A stretch of DNA of 64,000 bases, taken from assembly GCA_019914995.1 (NCBI GenBank), contig CM034129.1, positions 11,091,725 through 11,155,724 of the forward strand, given 5' to 3'. The stretch comes from Acanthochlamys bracteata (lineage: Eukaryota; Streptophyta; Magnoliopsida; Pandanales; Velloziaceae). Positions 58,226 to 64,000 of the stretch are shown piece by piece. The position numbers and the translations under genes were made by a program. The notes under the pieces are model-generated. The model worked only from the letters and a program-made list of their open reading frames with translations, did no database searches and was not told where the DNA came from. The number at the start of each line of letters is the position of its first letter. Position 1 is the stretch's first letter.

Positions 58226-61200
58226 ATATAGGCACATGTGTACACATATATAGGCGCGGCCAAAGTGGTGAAAAGTAGCTCTCCAAATCAATCTCACTGT
58301 TGGATATGAAGAACCATGAGTTGGGAACATGTTGATAAAATTTCAGCTCAATCGAATCGAATCGAAACCCTCCATCAAAACTCTTGATCAAAGTGACACA
58401 AAAACAAAATATATATCTTTTGTCAAATTTAAAAGTTTATGTCATTTCGATCAAGAGTTCCGATGGAGGTCGGTTCGTATTCCGATTGAGCTGAAATTTT
58501 ATCAACATGTTCCCAACTCATGGTTCTTCATATCCAACGGTGGAGATTGATTTGAGAGCTCGCCGGCCACTTTTGGCCGGCATGTGTACACATGTGCATA
58601 TATCTTATCCCATATATATATATATATCTATATATATATATATATATATAGATATGAAGATATGTATATGTACATATACATGTATATTTATATGTACATA
58701 TATACATATACATATCTTCATATATATATAATATTTTTCGAATTTTTTTCATCTTTCTAAGTGTGGCTCCTTCATCTTCCTAGGGATTCTGGAGCCTATC
58801 TCCCTACTACAAAGGAGTTCATAAAGGTTTGTACTTTTGCTTCAAATCGCAAAAGCAGTTGTCTGCAAGTCTAGCACTCAATTAAATGTTACTTCAGCTT
58901 GAAACCATCATTGAATTCCTATTGGTTGAATAGATTGAGTAATCGTTGCATCTACTGCTGTTAAGCCAGTAGTAAGGCTAGAAGGAAATATTGACTTACA
59001 AAGACAATTATCTACTGTAGTGGAGTAGTTACAGTTTTGAGTTAGTATGTTAATCTCTTGTTCATAATGTAACCTGATTGAATAAGCGGGTTATGCATTT
59101 GTCATGATATGTAATGGAATGCAAATGAAGTTAAATAAGAATATGTCAATATGTTAAAGAACACTTCTTCAGCCCATAAGCTTGTCTTTTGCACTCTCTC
59201 TTGAGCGGTTTAATATATATTTATTTTAAAAAGACTAATATCTAGGTCGTAGTTTTAGTTATCATCAGAATTTGGTTCTTGTTGTTTTATAGATTCGTTA
59301 TGCCTTCGAGCTGTTGTCAAATCCACTTTGGAAGAGGGACTATGATCTTTTTGGCATTGATGAGTACATGGTAAGATTGATAATTTTCATCTCATATGTT
59401 GGGGTCCAACAAGTCAATTTGCTGAACTAGGACTAAAATTTCTTGTGTATTTGTTGCAGCATATTGTTGGAAAATCTATAGAGCAATATGATGGGGCAAT
59501 CTTTTCAAATATTGACATACCATTAATCAACATATCTCTACCTGGTAAGTTGGGAACAATCACTTATTGTAGCTTGTAGGGGGGAAGGGACTGCTGCCTG
59601 TTAGCTCTTATTTACCAAAGGCCATGTTGCATGGTAAGTAATGCTTTTGTCTAACCTTCTAAATCGTTGTACCAGACACGAATGATGCATTTAATGTGCT
59701 TACCACCGAAGGGTTCATTTCAAAAGTTAGCAATTCAACTCCATTGTTAGTACAAGTAAGACCACTAGCTATCCTTGTGCTGATATGTAATCCATGTGCT
59801 GATATGTAAATGGAATGAGAGAAGAAGGTGAAATCAGCTAATTTTGAAAGGATTTGTTATCCTTTTCTCCCTTTCTTGAATGTGTATGCAGTTAAGATGA
59901 CTTTCTTACAAGTTTGAAAAAATGTTCATGGTGGAGTGCAGGTTTTTTCAAATGGGAGCCTCCATTGTGCTAGATTTCTGAAAACTTGGAAGAGAATTGG
60001 TTTGTTTCAGTGACTCCAGTTTAATTTTGTATTGATTATTTTGAAGATATTTTCTATTTTCCAGCATCCCTCCCATGCTCACAATTTCAAAATTTTTTCT
60101 TTGGTTTGGTATAGTAGTTATTATCGTTGCAGATTTATGTTGTCCTACCAGTCACATAGTGTTGAATGTTACCACAGTGGTCTCTGATTCCAACAATGAT
60201 GGTTAAACCTAAGAGTGTTTCATCTATGAGATAACAAATTCTGGTGGCAAGCACTTCTGCACCTTCAAAGATGATCTTTGTCTCAAGGGGGTACACCCAC
60301 AAGCTGAGCTTGTTGCAATTGGTGAAGTATCCTGAGACTGTTGCAGTTATGTCTCAAAATTTTTTATAACAAAATCCCATGAGAACATCAGGGTGCTGGT
60401 GAAAGAGTTCACATCATCCTGTAATGAATGGTTAAAGTATCCTTGTGAAGTTCAAAACAACAAATAATGTAGTGAGAGTTCTATTGTCTTATAGACTGAA
60501 GGTGAAAAACAAGTATCCATTCTAATATATTGGGTTACCATGCTATTACACCACCATGATACTTTTTACTTGAGAAAGTTGAGTGCTATTGCTAGCTCAA
60601 ACTTCAGAAAGATTAATGTAGGCACTCCATTTGTTGGTGTAGTTCCTTTATGGATTACCCCATGTTAACTGCAAACCTGACTTTAGGAAGTGAGACGTTA
60701 GCTTTGACATTCTTTTCTTAACTCCAGTAAACTGTTATAGAACTTTGTAGGCCAGTGACAATCTGTGACCAAGCCTATGCTTTTGGGGGGACCACTATAC
60801 CTACCCATTCCGGATTGGCAGTTGTATTACTCAATTGCCTAACTGCTTAACTTGTATAAGATCCGATGCCCCTTCTCTTGGCATGGTTACTGTGGATATC
60901 GTAGTATCCTTGGATATGTTTTCTGTATACATAAGTTAGTCCCAACTCTTTTTATTGGTTATTTTAGGCTTTCTTCTATCTTATGAAACTAAATATCAAT
61001 CCTGAGGCTAGCTTTGTCTATTATTACTTCCAATTGTTTCTATTACTACATGTCATTATCTGTCTTTACGCTTTGCTCAGTCATCGTATACCACATTTAT
61101 ATATTTTTACTAATTGCCAATGCAGCTGCTTCTTTTGATGGTGTTGCTGAAGCTGCTATGGTGGAACTTGGTGAATTTGATGTTGCCTCATACCTTGCAG

Positions 61201-64000
61201 AGAGGAAGCCCACCAAGCAACCATTTTTCCTAGACGGTAATACTCAAATCATGGCTTACCTTGTGCTAACTGTTTTGAAATTTTGGATGTAGATAATAGG
61301 TGGTTATTAAATCTCAACATCCAAGTATCAAGTTCTAGTATGTCACTAAATCCTAAACCCTAAAACTTTAACTCTAATATCCTCATGGGTATTGCTTTGA
61401 ACTTCAACTCATATGCAACTTTAGGTAACTTTGTTATTATTTTATTTGTGCTGCTATAATAAGATCTATTTGGCTGTGCTTCTTCATTTTAAGAATGATA
61501 ACATCGCTATGCTCTGTTCTTGCTTTTGGAGAAGTTGAAATTTTCTATTAAGTTTGCTTGTTATGAGTCCTAACTTTTAATGATGTTATCAGGTGTACCT
61601 GCTCTTGTTGCATTTCCTCCTAACTGTAAACGGTCTGACTGTTATGTGAGGTCTGCTTATTTTGTGTTTAATTTGTACTTTTTAACTGCTTGCTGAGGTT
61701 GTCTAACTCTCTTGTATCTATATGCCACCCTAGGTACCAAGGAGATTTGTCAGAGTATGAGATCGTCGACTGGATGGCGACTGATATACTTAATTTACCC
61801 CGCATTCGATACTTCTCAAAAGAATCCCTTGTAATGGGCCATGCCTCATTAATTTAATGGCCATACATGTTGTCTGACTACTAATAATACAAGTTGTTGA
61901 CATAAACAGCATAGTGGATGGAGATTAAAAAGTCAAGTATTTAAGTGCTGATTAGGAAGCTATTAGAAAAAAGCACATTAGTAGCTTCTCTAGCCAAGGA
62001 AAATACTTTACACTTGTTAATGCGTAAGATGCTGCTCTTTGAGAGAGCTGTAAGTTCTCTACGGGGCACTGAATATCAGGTAAAGGTGCCCAGTTCATTC
62101 TTAACCTTATCACAATGTCTTACAGCTCGATATCTCTCAATTGCAGTCAAGGTCCCTTCATGGGTAATTTTTACTTGTCTCATGTGCAATCCCTCTCTCC
62201 AATCCTTCTTGTTTCTCCTGTCTAATTTGCCTCTTGATTTGACCCAAGTTTTATTCTTTTGAGTTCTGATCTTTACAGTTTCCATAGTGAATCCTTCTTG
62301 CTTCAAACTACACTCTTTTATCATCTAATTTGAATGATGGTTGTTCAAGTGTGTTTTGGACCTTTTTTAATTAAAAGAATTATATTTTTCTCTTTTCGTT
62401 TCTACCAATATTGATTCATGAGCAATTTGTTGTTAGGTTCCGGATTTCATTGCGAAAACTGCAAAACACAAGGTATTCTTTTTATTCTGCGTGATCACAC
62501 CTTAAGTTGTTGAAGGGCTTTAATATATTTCTGAACTTCTCCTATGCTAGTTTTTCTTGTGTAACTTTGGATCTTTTTTGGCATTCTTCTTCTGGAATCT
62601 TAAGAAGTTTTGTGACAGAAATTCATTTCTCATACTTGGCTGTTGAGATATCTTGAATAGGAGTAGCTAAAAAAATTTGATGAAACGATATGATTTTGTT
62701 TAATGGAAATTACAAAACAGAGGACCTTCTTAAATAACTCAGTAAAAGCTAGGCAATGTCATGAAGGACTGACAACACTGCTTGGAAACTTGGTTGCTGC
62801 TTGTGATAGTTCAGGGACAAAGTTACCAATGGCTATGGAAACAAATTAATAGCTTAAAGTAGTAGGCACCTTAGTATTTGCATACATATTGCTATATCGC
62901 TACTTAAGTTACTAAATGAGTAGTTCCTATCTCTCAAATCCTGTTCATTTTCATCTCATCATTGATGTTTTTACTTCAATAGGTTAAAGTGATATACTTC
63001 TCAGAAACTGGAGTCCGTCTAGATCCTTTTCTGCGCCAAGCTGCACAAGACTATTGGGCTTATGCATCTTTTGCGTCCGTCTTTTGGAGAGAAGAAGATT
63101 CTTCCATTTGGTGGAACTTGTATGTCTTGAACATTACTCTAGTATTTTCCTTTCTGTTCCCGTGATGCAATAAGTTGATACTTGATCTTACTTATTACTA
63201 CGTCCAATTCAATGGATTACATTTATGATATAATAATGGCTTCATGCATAGAGAGAAGAACTCGTTTCTAGTTTTTTCTTTTTTCATACATGGCAATTAT
63301 AGGGTAAAGCTGGTATAAAAATTATCCACAATTTCAATTCATTTGTTAGATTCTATGATTTTTTTGTTTTTATTGGTGTCTCTAGATCCTAGTTCTTGTT
63401 AGTTTTTGTTTAGCAATTTGAATGAGGTCCATCCTCCATTTACTTATTGTATTCATCCCTATCGATTCTCTTAGTTGATTTCATATGAACAATGAACCTC
63501 AGTTTTGGTGATTGTTTCTCTCTACAGATTTCAAGTGGAGTCGGCTCCCTCTATGGTGTTTCTGAAGGATCCTGGACCAAAGCCATTTGTTCACCATGGC
63601 ATGATATTCTTATTTAACTATCTGTTTCCATTACCTCTATTCTTAGGGGAAAAAGAAATTCTTTTACATGTTACTAGAATTCATGCCCCTTTCTGCAGGA
63701 AGCCTAAACAGTTCATTGTTGACAGAACTCATGGAAAATAATAAGCAGTTTGGTATAGCCCTGGCCTTTGATTGCCTGCAGTTATATACTCTTTTTTTTT
63801 TAAACTGATGTATCTCTTTTTAATTTGATGTTCATTTTTTTTAAACTGATGTATCTCTCTTTCATTTGATGTTCATTTTGACAGAACTTCCTCAACTGAG
63901 AAGCATGACATCACTGGAACTAGGTTGTGATGCAAAAGGTCATTCTCGTGCCGGAAATGATACAACGACATGGTATTGTGTTATCCTTGCTGGCCGCCCT
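57187..64000 (+). CDS. Membrane J-like and thioredoxin-like protein, 5' part
   Basis: Runs off the window. Fifteen exons: 57187-57376, 57519-57588, 58784-58826, 59293-59370, 59460-59544, 59676-59755, 59942-59999, 61126-61236, 61593-61650, 61734-61830, 62437-62472, 62983-63119, 63528-63598, 63699-63752 and 63885 to the end. Phases agree; 428 residues are visible. A Gly-rich N-terminus is followed by one membrane span (about 38-57). Then a J-like domain: [20 protein letters not shown], and [20 protein letters not shown], but no HPD where helices II and III meet (sequence [14 protein letters not shown]). Next come thioredoxin-fold-like parts ([36 protein letters not shown]) and then [20 protein letters not shown]16-like organisation in the ER membrane is the best guess. 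Intron 13 has a GC donor. Intron 2 holds foldback repeats. Confidence 0.85.
57880..58085. repeat. Diverged foldback repeat
   Basis: About 57891-57941 is an imperfect inverted match to about 57965-58015 (GATGAAGATTGATTCGTGCTG against its complement on the left). The right arm is also related to the arms of the better-preserved foldback at 58223-58612, so it appears to be an older relative. Confidence 0.55.
58089..58222. repeat. (AT)n and (TG)n microsatellites
   Basis: An AT run (58089-58118), a TG run (58119-58138) and a longer AT run (58182-58222), within intron 2 of the J-like gene. They sit directly between the two foldback repeats. A further AT run follows at 58613-58650. Open frames here are artefacts of the repeats. 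Confidence 0.9.
58223..58612. mobile_element. Foldback element in intron 2 of the J-like gene
   Basis: A near-perfect inverted repeat: left arm 58223-58400 and right arm 58438-58612, with a short AT-rich spacer. Examples of paired blocks: GCACATGTGTACACAT at both outer ends, and TTGGATATGAAGAACCATGA on the left against its complement at 58520-58545. It has no coding capacity. Outer borders lie in AT microsatellites, so a target duplication cannot be read. It resembles a foldback-type MITE; the family is unknown. Confidence 0.65.
63802..63880 (+). repeat. 41-base tandem duplication at an intron end
   Basis: Two copies of AAACTGATGTATCTCTTTTT plus about 20 further bases stand side by side with few differences, directly before the acceptor of the last visible exon. 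The branch-site and pyrimidine-tract region is therefore doubled. Confidence 0.85.

Noticed and set aside
57989-58752. Small proteins rich in Tyr/Ile or Thr/His in the J-like gene intron
   Set aside because: Translations of AT and TG microsatellites inside an intron.
60180-60360. Coding-like stretch in intron 7 of the J-like gene
   Set aside because: Short frame without recognisable family, interrupted on both sides, no splice sites that keep the gene's phase.

Overview
This is nuclear DNA from a flowering plant. Its genes carry many short GT-AG introns in an AT-rich background, and it encodes plastid, photosystem and cell-wall proteins typical of angiosperms. Most coding sequence is moderate in GC, but two intronless genes (48768-50408 and 54045-55760) start GC-rich. 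That leans slightly towards a monocot outside the grasses, but I cannot fix the lineage from sequence alone.

Layout, left to right. 1-10 kb: a subgroup-1 R2R3-MYB (MYB60/30/94/96 type, minus), an EMB514-like DUF3223 protein (plus), plastid NAD-malate dehydrogenase (minus) and a probable organellar uL18-family ribosomal protein (minus). 11-22 kb: soluble starch synthase II (plus, 8 exons) and a CslA mannan synthase (plus, 10 exons). 22.8-26.8 kb: a small secreted PSY-type sulfopeptide precursor (plus), a plant HNH-nuclease-like protein (minus) and a membrane-anchored calmodulin-like protein (plus). 27.8-28.5 kb: a Tourist/PIF-Harbinger-like MITE with a TTA target duplication. 29-40 kb: a DYW-type PPR protein (minus), a lipoate/biotin ligase-family protein (plus), LHCA4 (minus) and a PTB3-type RNA-binding protein (minus). 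40.6-43 kb: a scrambled block of pseudogene pieces copied from genes lying further right. 43-56 kb: a 1246-residue P-class PPR, an E-class PPR, a CYP704B fatty-acid hydroxylase and a TPR-SET protein, all minus. 57.2-64 kb: the first 15 exons of a membrane J-like/thioredoxin-like protein, running off the end, with foldback repeats in its second intron.

The genes do not form one pathway. Several concern plastids (MDH, starch synthase, LHCA4), organellar RNA processing (three PPR proteins) or the cell wall and surface (CslA, CYP704B, MYB60-type factor), but this looks like ordinary plant gene order rather than a cluster.

The points most worth following are the rearranged segmental duplication at 40.6-43 kb, three GC-AG introns among the 58 introns I traced, the PSY-type peptide gene, the J-like domain without an HPD motif, and the conserved pairing of two PPR genes resembling Arabidopsis At5g15280 and At5g15300. 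I found no sign of a wholly new biological system.
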